This document shows positions 1-8,967 of a stretch of DNA of 64,000 bases, in pieces. The translations under genes and the position numbers were made by a program. The stretch's first letter is position 1; every line of letters starts with the position of its first letter. The notes under the pieces were generated by a model. That model searched no databases. It was not told the origin of the DNA and was given only the letters and a program-made list of their open reading frames with translations. Origin of the DNA: Sphingomonas sp. dw_22 (GTDB taxonomy: Bacteria > Pseudomonadota > Alphaproteobacteria > Sphingomonadales > Sphingomonadaceae); assembly GCF_018449795.1 (NCBI RefSeq), contig NZ_JAAVVE010000016.1:1-64000 (forward strand), written 5' to 3'.

Positions 1-147
1 CGGCCGATCCACCGCCGGGAAGGGGGGGGGGGCACCGGGGCGGGGGGTGGGGGCGGGGCGGGGGTGGAACCCCCCCGGGGGCGGGGGGGGGCCCCCCCCC
101 CCACGGCCTTCGGGCGCGGTCCCCCTCCCCGTTCCGGGGAGGAATTT
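1..147. repeat. Degenerate copy of the GGGGAGG palindromic repeat at the window edge
   Basis: The right half (about 95-146) matches the end of the repeat copies seen at 5214, 19978, 25482, 41062 and 46493, finishing in CCGGGGAGGAATT. The left half is replaced by long runs of G and C. This looks like either a decayed copy or poor base calling at a contig end. No gene is supported before the galM stop codon, which directly abuts the repeat. Confidence 0.6.
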
Positions 148-1196
148 TAGGGAAAAGCCTCTTCCTTCGTCGTCGCCACGCGAAACCGAAAGGTCATATC
201 GTGGCGATAGACCTGCCCCGGATCGAGCCGCGCCGAGGGGAAGTGCGGCTTGTTCGGGCTGTCCGGAAAATGCTGCGGCTCCAGGCATAGGCCGTCGCGC
301 GCGGCATAGGTGCGGCCGCCGGTGCCGGGCGCGCCGTTCGCCAGATGATTGCCGGTGTAGAGCTGCACGCCTGGCTCGGTGGATTCCAGGTCCATCACCC
401 GGCCCGACGCGGGATCGAACAGGGTGGCGATCCGGCGCAGCTTCCCGAAATCGCCGTCGATCACGAAATTATGGTCGTATCCATGGCCTAGCCTTAGCTG
501 CTCGTCATCGGCGCCGATGTCGCGGCGGATGGCGTGCGGGGTGCGGAAGTCGAACGGCGTGCCGGCCACGTCGCGATAGTCGCCGGTCGGGATCAGCGTC
601 GCGTCCACCGGCGTCATCCGGCTGGCGGGGATCTGGAGCAGGTGATCGAGGATCGACCGCCCGCTCGCCTCACCGGCCAGGTTGAAATAGGCGTGGTTGG
701 TCAGGTTGACGACGGTCGGGCGGTCGGTGGTCGCGGAAAAGCCGATGGCGAGGCCATCCTCTTCCAGCACGTAGCGAACCTGCACATGCAGATTGCCGGG
801 AAAGCCGTTGAACCCGTCCGGGCTCAGCAGGCCGAAGGTCACCGATGCCGCATCGTGCCGCTCGATCGTCCAATATTGCTGGTCGAATCCCAGCGGGCCG
901 GAATGGAGGCTGTTGGGGCCGTCGTTCGCGGCGATGCGATATTCGGCGCCGTCCAGGCTGAACCGTGCCCCGCCGATGCGATTGGCATAGCGCCCTGCGA
1001 TCGCGCCATAGAAGCGCGGATGGCCGCGATATTCCTCCAGGTCGCGATAGCCGAGCACGACATTGGCCGGCCTGCCCTCGCGGTCCGGCACTTCGAGGAT
1101 GCGCAGCGCCGCACCGAGATTGAGGAATTGCGCGCGGAAAGGCCCGCGTGCGATCTCGATGGTTTCGATGGTTCCGCCTTCGACCAGCCAGCTCAT
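147..1196 (-). CDS. galM: Aldose 1-epimerase (mutarotase)
   Basis: This 349-aa protein interconverts alpha and beta anomers of aldoses such as glucose or galactose in the cytoplasm or periplasm. The family catalytic set is visible: H98 in NSLHSG, H168 in NLTNHAYFN and the base E306 in LCLEPQHFPD, at spacings matching E. coli GalM. I chose the ATG at 1196 because it overlaps the stop codon of the upstream beta-glucosidase as ATGA; an ATG 12 bp further upstream also exists. No signal peptide is seen. Coupling to a GH3 glucosidase suggests it equilibrates the sugar that enzyme releases. Confidence 0.95.
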   Translation of the reverse strand: MSWLVEGGTIETIEIARGPFRAQFLNLGAALRILEVPDREGRPANVVLGYRDLEEYRGHPRFYGAIAGRYANRIGGARFSLDGAEYRIAANDGPNSLHSGPLGFDQQYWTIERHDAASVTFGLLSPDGFNGFPGNLHVQVRYVLEEDGLAIGFSATTDRPTVVNLTNHAYFNLAGEASGRSILDHLLQIPASRMTPVDATLIPTGDYRDVAGTPFDFRTPHAIRRDIGADDEQLRLGHGYDHNFVIDGDFGKLRRIATLFDPASGRVMDLESTEPGVQLYTGNHLANGAPGTGGRTYAARDGLCLEPQHFPDSPNKPHFPSARLDPGQVYRHDMTFRFRVATTKEEAFP

Positions 1197-3649
1197 TTGC
1201 CCGGGCACACCGAATTATTGGGATCGGACACGATCCGCACGTCGGAGATGGCAAAGCTGAACGGCCCCGATGCCTGCACCACGAACGGCGCGGCGACCTT
1301 GCCCAGATCGACGCCGTTCTGCTGATAGCATTTGAGCAGGATCTTCGCCGTGCGCCAGGTGCCGGTCTGGCCGGCGAACAGGCTGGTCGCGTCGATCGCG
1401 CCGGTGTTGGTTCCGCCCTCCATCAGCAATTTGACCGGCCCCGCCGGTGCCGTCTCCACGCGGTAGTTGATCTGGATCGACAGATCGGCATTGGCCTCGC
1501 GCGTGAGATCGAGCGGGCTTCCGCCGATGCGCAGCGTGGCGGAGCCGGCGGGCCAGGCGAACAACTGCGCGCCTTCCTGGGTCTGCGGGCCTTCGACGGT
1601 TTTCCGGGCGATATGGCTGTCGGTCGCGAAGGAGAAGGGCGCCTGGGCCGTTCCCTTGGCGAAGAAGACGCTGGTGTTCGCCAGCGACGCATCGATGCCC
1701 GCTTCCTCGCTCAGCTTCGGCACGCTGCCGCCCTTGGCATAGCTGAGGCCATAGCCCAGCGCGAACAGCGGATCATAGCCGGGCCTGCCCTTGTTGAGCG
1801 TGAACTGCCCGGCGGTCTTCGGCCAGGAGAAGGAGAGCCGTCCCTGGAAGTCGCGGCGCGGCTTGCCCGCGGCATCGCCGATCAGCACGTCCGCCACGCC
1901 CGCGCCCTCGGTGCCCGGCAGCCAGGCCGCGACGAACGCATCCGACGCATTGAGCTCGGGATTCACCCAGAGCGGCCGACCGGAGAGGAACACCGACACC
2001 ACCGGCACTCCGGCCGCCTTGAGCTTCTGCAGCAGCGCCAGCGCCTGCTTGTCGCCGGGCTGGAACTCCAGCGTGCGGATATCGCCGCGCATCTCGGCAT
2101 AGGGCTGCTCGCCGAACACCACGATCGCGATGTCCGGCCTGGCCGTGAAGCTGCCGTCCGGCGAGAGCGTCGCGGTGCCGCCGCCGGCCTCGACCGCCTG
2201 CTTGATGCCCGCAAAGATCGTCTCGCTATTGGGGAACAGCTCGTTGCCGTTGCCGTCGCCCTGCCAGCTCAACGTCCAGCCGCCGGTCTGGAGACCCATC
2301 GAATCGGCGCCGGGGCCGGCCACCAGCACCTTCGCGCTCGCCTTCACCGGCAGCACGCCCTGGTTCTTGAGCAGCACCAGCGACTTGGCGACCGCCTCGC
2401 GCGCCACCGCGCGATGCTCGGGCGCGCCGAGCACGCCCGCCTTGCCCTCGATCGGGCGCGCGGGATCGAACAGGCCGAGCTTCGCCTTCACCCGCAGGAT
2501 GCGGCGCACCGCGTCGTCGATGCGGGCTATCGGGATACTGCCGTCGCGGACATGGGCGAGGGTGGAATCGAACATGCCCTTCCAGCTATCGGGTGCCATC
2601 GCCATGTCGAGCCCGGCATTGAAGGTGGCCGGGCAATCGGTGGTGGTGCAGCCGGGCACCTGGCCGTGCCCGTTCCAGTCGCCGACCACGAAGCCCTGGA
2701 AGCCCATCCGGCCCTTGAGCACATCGGTGAGCAGCGATTTGTTGCCGTGCATCTTCTGGCCGTTCCAGCTCGAATAGCTGGCCATCACCGTCATCGCGCC
2801 CGCCTCGATCGCCGGGGGATAGCCGGCGGCGTGGATCGCGATCAACTCGTCCTCGGAAACGCGGGTGTCGCCCTGGTCGGTGCCCTGCCAGGTGCCGCCG
2901 TCGCCCAGGAAATGCTTGATCGAGGCGGCGACATGGCCCTTCTGGATGCGGTCCGTGGTGCCCGGATCGCCCTGGAGCCCGCGCACCATCTCGCCCGCAT
3001 AGGCACGGACGATTCCCGGATCCTCCGAATAGCCTTCATAGCTGCGGCCCCAGCGATCGTCCTGCGGCACCGCCAGCGTCGGTCCGAACGCCCAGTCCGG
3101 CCCGGTCGCGGCGGTCTCGATCGCGGTCACCTCGCCGATGCGGCGGATCAGCGCAGGGTCGTTGGCGGCGCCCAGCGCGATATTGTGCGGGAAGATCGTC
3201 GCGCCGATCACATTGTTGTTGCCGTGCACCGCGTCGAGCCCGAACAGCAGCGGGATCGCGACATGGCCCGGCCGCTGCTCCATCGCCACGGCGCGGAAGG
3301 CGCGCGCGGTCGCCACCCAATCGGCCTGGCCCGAACGGTCGTCGCCCGAAAGCGGCGGCGAATTGCCCCCGGCCAGGATCGATCCGACCGGATATTGGCG
3401 CAGCTCCTCGGGCTTCATGCTGGCGATATCGGCCTGGATCATCTGGCCGACCTTCTCCTCCAGGCTCATCCGGGCCATCAGCTCGGTGACGAACTTCTCG
3501 GTCGCGGGATCGACCAGCCCCTGGCTGGCGGCGGCGGGCCATTTCTCGGGATGCGCTACAGACAGCGCTGTCGGCGCCTGCTGCGCGAAAGCCGGCATGG
3601 CGGCGAAGATCGTGGTCGTCAGCAAAAGCCCCAGGCCGGCGCGCATCAT
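1193..3649 (-). CDS. Glycoside hydrolase family 3 beta-glucosidase / exo-beta-glucanase
   Basis: This 818-aa secreted enzyme should remove glucose from the non-reducing end of beta-glucans or cello-oligosaccharides. Residues 1-22 form a signal peptide ending AFA-QQ. The GH3 barrel follows, with KHFLGDGGT (245-253) and the nucleophile D324 in VVGDWNGH. A GH3 C-terminal domain and a C-terminal ExoP-like carbohydrate-binding region (about 660-818) complete the protein. The length and DWNGH context resemble barley ExoI-type and bacterial 1,3/1,4-beta-glucosidases. It overlaps galM by 4 bp and probably forms an operon with it. Substrate specificity cannot be read from sequence. Confidence 0.93.
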   Translation of the reverse strand: MMRAGLGLLLTTTIFAAMPAFAQQAPTALSVAHPEKWPAAASQGLVDPATEKFVTELMARMSLEEKVGQMIQADIASMKPEELRQYPVGSILAGGNSPPLSGDDRSGQADWVATARAFRAVAMEQRPGHVAIPLLFGLDAVHGNNNVIGATIFPHNIALGAANDPALIRRIGEVTAIETAATGPDWAFGPTLAVPQDDRWGRSYEGYSEDPGIVRAYAGEMVRGLQGDPGTTDRIQKGHVAASIKHFLGDGGTWQGTDQGDTRVSEDELIAIHAAGYPPAIEAGAMTVMASYSSWNGQKMHGNKSLLTDVLKGRMGFQGFVVGDWNGHGQVPGCTTTDCPATFNAGLDMAMAPDSWKGMFDSTLAHVRDGSIPIARIDDAVRRILRVKAKLGLFDPARPIEGKAGVLGAPEHRAVAREAVAKSLVLLKNQGVLPVKASAKVLVAGPGADSMGLQTGGWTLSWQGDGNGNELFPNSETIFAGIKQAVEAGGGTATLSPDGSFTARPDIAIVVFGEQPYAEMRGDIRTLEFQPGDKQALALLQKLKAAGVPVVSVFLSGRPLWVNPELNASDAFVAAWLPGTEGAGVADVLIGDAAGKPRRDFQGRLSFSWPKTAGQFTLNKGRPGYDPLFALGYGLSYAKGGSVPKLSEEAGIDASLANTSVFFAKGTAQAPFSFATDSHIARKTVEGPQTQEGAQLFAWPAGSATLRIGGSPLDLTREANADLSIQINYRVETAPAGPVKLLMEGGTNTGAIDATSLFAGQTGTWRTAKILLKCYQQNGVDLGKVAAPFVVQASGPFSFAISDVRIVSDPNNSVCPGK

Positions 3650-3688
3650 CTCTCTCCCGATTTTTCTGATGTTAGCGATAACCGAAGT

Positions 3689-5212
3689 TCAGCGGGCAAG
3701 TCCACGCTCAAGCCAGCGCGCGGCCTGGTCGGGGCTGGCCTTGTCGGTGTCGCGATCGACCAGGTAATTGGCCTCGCGCATCCTGCTCACCGGGATCGCG
3801 CCGATCAGCGGCCGCAGCGCCGCCTGGAAACGCGCATCGCCGGCCCAGCGCGGGGCGAGCAGCAGGATCGCGTCGTATCCGGGAATCGCGCCCTTGGGGT
3901 CGCTCAGCACCGTGAGGTGATCCGCCGCAATCCGCCCGTCCGAGGAAAAGGCGGGGATCACATCCGCCGTGCCGCTCGCCAGCGCGCGATACATGAAGGT
4001 CGGCTGATAGGGGTGTGCCGACTTGAAGCGCAGGCCATAGGCGCGCCGCACCGCCGCCCATTCGGGCCGTTCGAGGAACTCGACATCGGTGGCGAGGTTC
4101 AGCGTCGGCGCTACGGGCGCCAGATCGGCGATGCTGGCGATGCCGCGCCGCTTCGCATCGTCGCCCCGCATTGCGAAGGCATAGGCGTTCTCGAAGCCGA
4201 GCGAGCCCAGCAGCGTCACGCCATGCGCCTGGCGAGTCCATGCGGCGACGCCATCGACGATCGCCTGGCGCGGCGGCACGTCGCTGCGCCGCATCTGGTT
4301 GGTCCAGATCGTCCCCGAATAATCGACATAGACATCGACATCGCCGCCCGCGAGCGCGCTGAACGCCACCGCCGAACCCAGCCCCTCCCGATAACGCACC
4401 TTGTATCCGGCGCCCTCCAGCCGGTGCCCGATCACGCGGGCGAGGATATATTGCTCGGAAAAACCCTTGGCCCCGATCGTCACCGTCCCCCGCGCGGCGG
4501 GCCAGGCCGGCGCGAGCGCGACCAGCACGCCCACCAGCAGCACCCCCAGGCTCGCCCACACCAGCCCGCGCCGCCGCCGTGCGATGCCATATTCGGCGAG
4601 GCCCAGCAGCGCATCGACCGCCAGCGCCAGCCCTGCCGCAGCGATGCAGCCGGCGAGCACCAGCGCCCAGTTCTGGGTCTGGAGCCCCGCGAAGATCAGG
4701 TCGCCCAGGCTCGGCTGGCCGACCGTGGTGGAAAGCGTCGCCGCGCCGATCGTCCACACCGCCGCGGTGCGGATCCCCGCCATCAGCACCGGCGCGACCA
4801 GCGGCGCCTCGACCAGCCAGAGCTTCTGGGTGCGCGTCATGCCCATGCCGTCGGCCGCCTCGATCACGGCGGGATCGAGATTGGCGAGCCCGGTCACGCC
4901 GTTCCGCAGGATCGGCAGCAGCGCATAGAGCGACAGCGCGAGCAGCGAGGGCAGGAAGCCCAGCGCCGGTATCCCGCCCCCTACCAGCGCCGAGAGCGAC
5001 AGCAGGATCGGATAGAACAGCGCGAGCAGCGCGAGCGAGGGGATCGTCTGGACCAGGCTGGCGAAGCCCAGCGCGACCCGCCCCACCGTCTTGTTACGTG
5101 CGGAGAACACCGCCAGCGGCAGGCTTACCACCAGCCCCAGCAGCAGCGCCGCGAACGCCAGCAGCAGGTGCTGGGCGAGCAGTTCGGGCACGCGGGAAAA
5201 GGCGGCGGTCAC
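3689..5212 (-). CDS. Osmoprotectant-type ABC transporter, permease fused to substrate-binding protein
   Basis: This 507-aa protein joins two parts of a glycine betaine/choline/carnitine-type importer. Residues 1-215 are a permease with about six membrane helices and an EAA loop (GMGMTRTQKLWLVEAP). Residues from about 243 form an OpuAC-type binding domain starting at GTVTIGAKGFSEQ, with DVYVDYSGTIW and GSLGFENAYAFAMR typical of the family. The domain would be tethered on the outer face of the inner membrane. Start: GTG at 5212, preceded by GGGGAGGATCT, which belongs to a palindromic repeat. The ATPase gene lies just upstream beyond that repeat. The ligand is unproven. Confidence 0.9.
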   Translation of the reverse strand: MTAAFSRVPELLAQHLLLAFAALLLGLVVSLPLAVFSARNKTVGRVALGFASLVQTIPSLALLALFYPILLSLSALVGGGIPALGFLPSLLALSLYALLPILRNGVTGLANLDPAVIEAADGMGMTRTQKLWLVEAPLVAPVLMAGIRTAAVWTIGAATLSTTVGQPSLGDLIFAGLQTQNWALVLAGCIAAAGLALAVDALLGLAEYGIARRRRGLVWASLGVLLVGVLVALAPAWPAARGTVTIGAKGFSEQYILARVIGHRLEGAGYKVRYREGLGSAVAFSALAGGDVDVYVDYSGTIWTNQMRRSDVPPRQAIVDGVAAWTRQAHGVTLLGSLGFENAYAFAMRGDDAKRRGIASIADLAPVAPTLNLATDVEFLERPEWAAVRRAYGLRFKSAHPYQPTFMYRALASGTADVIPAFSSDGRIAADHLTVLSDPKGAIPGYDAILLLAPRWAGDARFQAALRPLIGAIPVSRMREANYLVDRDTDKASPDQAARWLERGLAR

Positions 5213-5213
5213 A

Positions 5214-5344
5214 GATCCTCCCCGGAACGGGGAGGGGGACCATGCGAAGCATGGTGGAGGGGGATCGCCGCAAGGGATTCCGGCGTGGAGGCCCCCCTCC
5301 ACCACCGCTTCGCGGCGGTCCCCCTCCCCGTGCCGGGGAGGATC
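5214..5344. repeat. Palindromic repeat, GGGGAGG family, copy 1
   Basis: The 131-bp element starts GATCCTCCCCGG and ends CCGGGGAGGATC. Each end forms its own small hairpin, and inner arms (GGTGGAGGGGG and CCCCCTCCACC) pair across a variable centre. It lies between the ATPase and permease genes of one transporter operon. Sister copies are at 11366, 19978, 25482, 41062 and 46493. Confidence 0.92.
5215..5223 (-). promoter_or_regulatory. Repeat-derived Shine-Dalgarno sequence of the permease fusion
   Basis: Read on the minus strand, GGGGAGGAT at the repeat end lies 2-3 nt before the GTG start at 5212 (core GGAGG about 5 nt away). No other ribosome-binding site precedes this gene, so the repeat end decides the start. 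Confidence 0.6.
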
Positions 5345-5357
5345 AAGAGGGTGCCCC

Positions 5358-6122
5358 TCACTTCTCCAGCTCCGCCAGCCGATGCGCCTGTTCGCGCGGC
5401 ACCGCGACCAGCGCATCCGCCGCCGTGCCGCCCTCGCCGGCCAGCAGCGCGCGCGGGGTGGCGTCGCCGACGATCCGGCCCGCTTCCATCACCAGCACGC
5501 GATCGGCGAGCAGCAGCGCCTCCGCCATGTCGTGGGTGACCAGGATCGTCGTCAGCCCCATCCGCTCGTGGAGCGCGCGGATCGCCTTGCCCAGACCGTC
5601 GCGCGTCACCGGATCGAGCGCGCCGAACGCTTCGTCCATCAGCATCAGCTTCGGACCCGTAGCCAGCGCCCGCGCGACGCCGACGCGCTGGCGCTGCCCG
5701 CCCGAAAGCGCATCGGGCATCCGCTTCGCCATCTCCTCGGGCAGCTCGACCAGCCGCAGCAGTTCCGCCACCCGCGCAGACGTATCGCGCTCGCCGGCCA
5801 GCCGCAGCCCGATCGCGACATTCTCGCCCACCGTCATGTGCGGAAACAGCCCGACATTCTGGAAGACATAGCCGATCCGCCGTCGCAGCAGATGCGCCGG
5901 GCCATCTCGCACTGGCTCGCCGCCGATCCATACTTCGCCTTCGCTCGGCTCGATCAGCCGGTTGACCATCTTGAGCAGGGTCGACTTGCCCGATCCCGAG
6001 GCGCCGACCAGCGCGACGAAGCTGCCCCCGGCGATCTCCAGCGACACGTCCTCCACAGCAATTGCGCCGGAATAGCGCTTACTGACATTTTTGAAGGTAA
6101 CGCTGCGCGATTGCTCTGGCAT
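5358..6122 (-). CDS. Osmoprotectant-type ABC transporter ATP-binding protein
   Basis: This 254-aa ATPase should energise the permease/binding-protein fusion encoded next. Visible motifs are Walker A GASGSGKST (40-48), Q-loop FQNVGLF (87-93), signature LSGGQRQR (139-146), Walker B LMLMDEAF (159-166) and the H-loop in LVTHDMAEA. It is shorter than ProV-type subunits and lacks a C-terminal CBS pair, as in OpuBA-like short forms. It is divergently arranged from an SDR gene with 54 bp between starts. A palindromic repeat of 131 bp separates it from the permease gene in the same operon. Confidence 0.93.
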   Translation of the reverse strand: MPEQSRSVTFKNVSKRYSGAIAVEDVSLEIAGGSFVALVGASGSGKSTLLKMVNRLIEPSEGEVWIGGEPVRDGPAHLLRRRIGYVFQNVGLFPHMTVGENVAIGLRLAGERDTSARVAELLRLVELPEEMAKRMPDALSGGQRQRVGVARALATGPKLMLMDEAFGALDPVTRDGLGKAIRALHERMGLTTILVTHDMAEALLLADRVLVMEAGRIVGDATPRALLAGEGGTAADALVAVPREQAHRLAELEK

Positions 6123-6176
6123 CGGCTGGAGTTGTGCGGGATGAAGCGGAAAAGGTCAAAAAAAGCGGAGGGCGGC

Positions 6177-6989
6177 ATGGCAGGCGAACAGGCGATCTTC
6201 ATCAGCGGCGGCGCATCGGGCATCGGCCTCGCGGTGGCGGGCTATTTCGCGGACAAAGGCTGGCGCATCGGGCTGGCCGATATCGACGCGGCGGGCCTGG
6301 AGGCAGCGAAGGCGGGCCTGCCCGCCGGCATGGCGACCACGTATGTCATGGATGTGCGCGACCACGGCCAATGGGAGACCGCACTCGCCGGGTTCGCCGC
6401 GGCCAGCGGGGGGCGGATCGACGTGCTGTTCAACAATGCCGGGGTCGCGGTGGGCGGCGAGTTCGCGGCCACGCCGCTTTCCGAACTCCAGCGCTGCATC
6501 GACATCAACCTGATGGGCGTGGTGAACGGCGCCCATGCCGGCTTCCCCTATCTCGCCAAGATGCCGGGTTCGGTGATGCTCATCACCAGCTCGGCCGCCG
6601 GCATCTATGGCGCGTCGGGCGTCGCCATCTATTCGGCGACCAAGTTCGCGGTGCGCGGACTGGCCGAGGCACTGGACGGCGAATGGCGCCCGGCGGGCGT
6701 CAAGGTGCGCACGCTGATGCCGAGTTTCATCGAGACGCCGCTGCTCGATCAGCCGGTGCAGGGATCGAACCGCAACGTCCGCGAATCGGTGATCGCCTCG
6801 GGGCTGGAGATCACGCCGGTCGCGGAAGTGGCCGAGGCTGCCTGGAATGCCGTGCATGGCGACCGCGTCCACACCCAGGTCGGCAAGACCGCGAAGAAGC
6901 TGTGGTTCGCCGCGCGCTGGATGCCGGGACAGATCCGCAAGACCGCCGGCAAGCGGCTCGACCGCGAGCTGCGGAGCAGGACTTCCTAA
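6177..6989 (+). CDS. SDR family oxidoreductase
   Basis: This 270-aa classical short-chain dehydrogenase/reductase has the nucleotide motif SGGASGIG (10-17), NNAG (86-89), a catalytic Ser at 138/139, Y152 and K156 in YSATK. The acidic residue after the second strand (ADID) suggests NAD(H) preference. The ATG at 6177 is preceded by GGAGGG with 4-nt spacing; longer upstream reading is antisense to the ABC ATPase. The basic C-terminal extension after residue 235 may contact membrane or partner. The substrate is unknown. It is convergent with phhB, the two ends overlapping by 4 bp. Confidence 0.9.
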   Translation: MAGEQAIFISGGASGIGLAVAGYFADKGWRIGLADIDAAGLEAAKAGLPAGMATTYVMDVRDHGQWETALAGFAAASGGRIDVLFNNAGVAVGGEFAATPLSELQRCIDINLMGVVNGAHAGFPYLAKMPGSVMLITSSAAGIYGASGVAIYSATKFAVRGLAEALDGEWRPAGVKVRTLMPSFIETPLLDQPVQGSNRNVRESVIASGLEITPVAEVAEAAWNAVHGDRVHTQVGKTAKKLWFAARWMPGQIRKTAGKRLDRELRSRTS

Positions 6990-7276
6990 GCGAGCAGTCC
7001 GTCGATCGCCTGCGCCATCTGGATGTCGCGCGTCGAGAGCCCGTCCGCGTCGTGCGTGGTGAGGAGAATATCCACCCGGTTCCACACGTTCGACCATTCG
7101 GGATGGTGATCGGCCTTGTCGGCGAGCAGCGCCACCCGCGTCATGAAGCCGAACGCCTCGTTGAAGTCCTTGAAGGTGAAGCGCCGCGTGATCGCGTCGC
7201 GCTCGGTATCGTAGGACCAGTCCGGCAGCGACGCCAACGCCTCGGTCCGCAAGCCCTCGCTCAACCGTGCCACCAT
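6986..7276 (-). CDS. phhB: 4a-hydroxytetrahydrobiopterin dehydratase (pterin-4a-carbinolamine dehydratase)
   Basis: This 96-aa protein dehydrates 4a-hydroxytetrahydropterin to recycle the cofactor of aromatic amino acid hydroxylases. The family signature is seen as [13 protein letters not shown] with the two adjacent histidines. I start at the ATG at 7276 because AAGGAGGGG directly precedes two adjacent ATG codons (7279 and 7276). Its promoter region overlaps the 5' end of the divergent zincin gene. No phenylalanine hydroxylase is in the window, so the partner is unknown. Confidence 0.92.
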   Translation of the reverse strand: MVARLSEGLRTEALASLPDWSYDTERDAITRRFTFKDFNEAFGFMTRVALLADKADHHPEWSNVWNRVDILLTTHDADGLSTRDIQMAQAIDGLLA

Positions 7277-7323
7277 CATCCCCTCCTTGCCGCAGCTTCG
7301 TCCCACCGCCTATGGACTTGGTC

Positions 7324-7728
7324 ATGAACGGGCAAGCGCCATTCCACGCGCCGGACGCGGCGGTGATCGAGCGGATGGCACGCGCCGCGCTCGCGCGCAT
7401 CCCGGAGCCGTTCCAGTCCTATCTCGCCGACGTCGTCCTGATCGTCGAGGAATTCGCCGACGACGAGACGCTCGACAGCCTGGGGATCGAGGATCCGTTC
7501 GACCTGAGCGGCGTCTATCACGGCAGGCCGGTGGGCGAGAAATCGGCCTTCGATTCGGGCGCGCTGCCCGATCGCATCCATCTCTATCGCCGCCCGATCC
7601 TGGACGAATGGGTCCATACCGGCGTGCCGCTGGCGACGCTGGTCAACCATATCGTCGTCCATGAGGTCGGCCATCATTTCGGCCTGTCCGATGACGATAT
7701 GCATGGGCTGGAGGACGGCGCGGATTGA
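7324..7728 (+). CDS. Small zincin-like metallopeptidase family protein
   Basis: This 134-aa protein carries HEVGHHFGLSDDDMHGLE near its C-terminus. This is the HExxHxxGxxD-type zinc site of the Zincin_1 (DUF1025) family of small acidic proteins. There is no signal peptide, so it is probably cytoplasmic. The start is uncertain: ATG codons at 7312 and 7324 both lack a strong ribosome-binding site. It overlaps ccmA by 3 bp and may be cotranscribed with it. Biological substrates of this family are not established. Confidence 0.85.
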   Translation: MNGQAPFHAPDAAVIERMARAALARIPEPFQSYLADVVLIVEEFADDETLDSLGIEDPFDLSGVYHGRPVGEKSAFDSGALPDRIHLYRRPILDEWVHTGVPLATLVNHIVVHEVGHHFGLSDDDMHGLEDGAD

Positions 7729-8294
7729 GCGCATCGCTCGCCTTTCGTGACGTGGCGTGCCTGCGCGGCGGGCGATTGCTGTTCGAAGGGGTCGGCTTCA
7801 CGCTGGCGCCGGGCGAGGCGGCGCTGGTCAGCGGGCCGAACGGCGCGGGCAAGTCCAGCCTGATCCGCGTGGCCGCCGGGCTGTTGCCCCCCCTGGCCGG
7901 CCGGATCGAGGGCGAAGGCGTCCGCGCGCTGATGAGCGAGGCCGCCGCACTCGATCCCGAACTGAGCCTGGCCGCTGCGCTGGGATTCTGGGCGGCGATC
8001 GACGGACAGTCCCAGGCCGTGCCGGAAGCGCTCGAAGCCGTGGGGCTGGCGGAGATCGCCCGCGTGCCGGTGCGCCTGCTCTCGACCGGCCAGCGCCGCC
8101 GTGCGGCCTTCGCGCGCGTCGTGGCGAGCGGCGCACCGGTCTGGCTGCTCGACGAACCCGCCAACGGGCTGGACCTTGCCTCGGTAGCCCGGCTGGAAGC
8201 GCTGATCGCGGCGCACCGCGCGAAAGGCGGCATCGCGCTGGTCGCCACCCACCTGCCCATGGCGCTGCCTGGCGCGATCGAGGTGGCATTGTGA
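7725..8294 (+). CDS. ccmA: Heme exporter ATP-binding protein CcmA
   Basis: This 189-aa ATPase belongs to the CcmAB(C) complex used in System I cytochrome c maturation, where it powers release of holo-CcmE. Walker A is GPNGAGKSS (37-45), the signature is degenerate LSTGQRRR, and Walker B is VWLLDEPANGLD. The start is TTG at 7725, overlapping the previous stop codon and preceded by GGAGG about 10 nt upstream. It overlaps ccmB as GTGA. The divergent ABC signature with STGQ is normal for CcmA. Confidence 0.93.
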   Translation: MSASLAFRDVACLRGGRLLFEGVGFTLAPGEAALVSGPNGAGKSSLIRVAAGLLPPLAGRIEGEGVRALMSEAAALDPELSLAAALGFWAAIDGQSQAVPEALEAVGLAEIARVPVRLLSTGQRRRAAFARVVASGAPVWLLDEPANGLDLASVARLEALIAAHRAKGGIALVATHLPMALPGAIEVAL

Positions 8295-8935
8295 ACGGTT
8301 TCGCCGCCATCGCCTGGCGCGAGCTGCGGCGTGCGTGGAGCACCGGCGGGCTGTTGCTGCCGGTCGCCTTTTTCCTGCTGGTCGCGATCCTCTTCCCCTT
8401 CGCGGTCGGCCCGGACGGCAAGCTGCTCGCGCGGATCGGCGGCGGGGCGATCTGGGCGGCGGCCTTGCTCGCAGCGCTGCTGCCGGTCGAGCGGCTGGTT
8501 GCGCCCGATGCCGAGAGCGGTGTGCTCGATCAGTTTGCCGCGCGGGGCATGAGCGACGCGGGCGTCGCCGCCGCCAAGATGATCGGCCATTGGCTCGGCT
8601 TCGCGCCGCCGCTGCTGGCCGCGACGGTGATCGCGGGCGGGTTGCTCCATGTGTCGGGCGGGGCACTCGCCCAGATCCTGCTCGGCCTTGCCATCGGTAC
8701 GCCGGGTCTCGCCGCGCTGGGGATCGTCACCGCCGCTTTGGTCGCGGGGCTGCGCGGGGCGGGAGCCTTGGCGGGGCTGGTGATGCTGCCTTTCGCGGTG
8801 CCGCTGCTGATCTTCGGCGCGGGCTCGACCGGCGATCAGCCGGGCGCGCTCAAGCTGCTGGCGGCGGTGAGCCTGATCTACCTTGCCGGTGCGCCCTTCG
8901 TAGCCGGCACCGCGATCCGCTTCGGCCGCTCCTGA
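8291..8935 (+). CDS. ccmB: Heme exporter membrane protein CcmB
   Basis: This 214-aa hydrophobic protein has about six membrane helices and is the permease-like partner of CcmA in cytochrome c maturation. The start is GTG at 8291, overlapping the ccmA stop codon. Conserved features include WRELRRAW at the N-terminus, typical of CcmB, and a hydrophobic C-terminus ending in AIRFGRS. No ccmC, ccmD or ccmE follows. The transcript probably ends at the hairpin at 8968-9016, so the remaining ccm genes must lie elsewhere. Confidence 0.92.
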   Translation: MNGFAAIAWRELRRAWSTGGLLLPVAFFLLVAILFPFAVGPDGKLLARIGGGAIWAAALLAALLPVERLVAPDAESGVLDQFAARGMSDAGVAAAKMIGHWLGFAPPLLAATVIAGGLLHVSGGALAQILLGLAIGTPGLAALGIVTAALVAGLRGAGALAGLVMLPFAVPLLIFGAGSTGDQPGALKLLAAVSLIYLAGAPFVAGTAIRFGRS

Positions 8936-8967
8936 ATCGCGGCGAAGCCGCCGTCAAAATCGTCGCG

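Noticed and set aside
1148..5539. A 1463-codon open frame on the plus strand opposite the beta-glucosidase and permease genes
   Set aside because: It is a GC-driven antisense shadow, very rich in Arg, His and Gln, with no domain, and covers three well-supported minus-strand genes.
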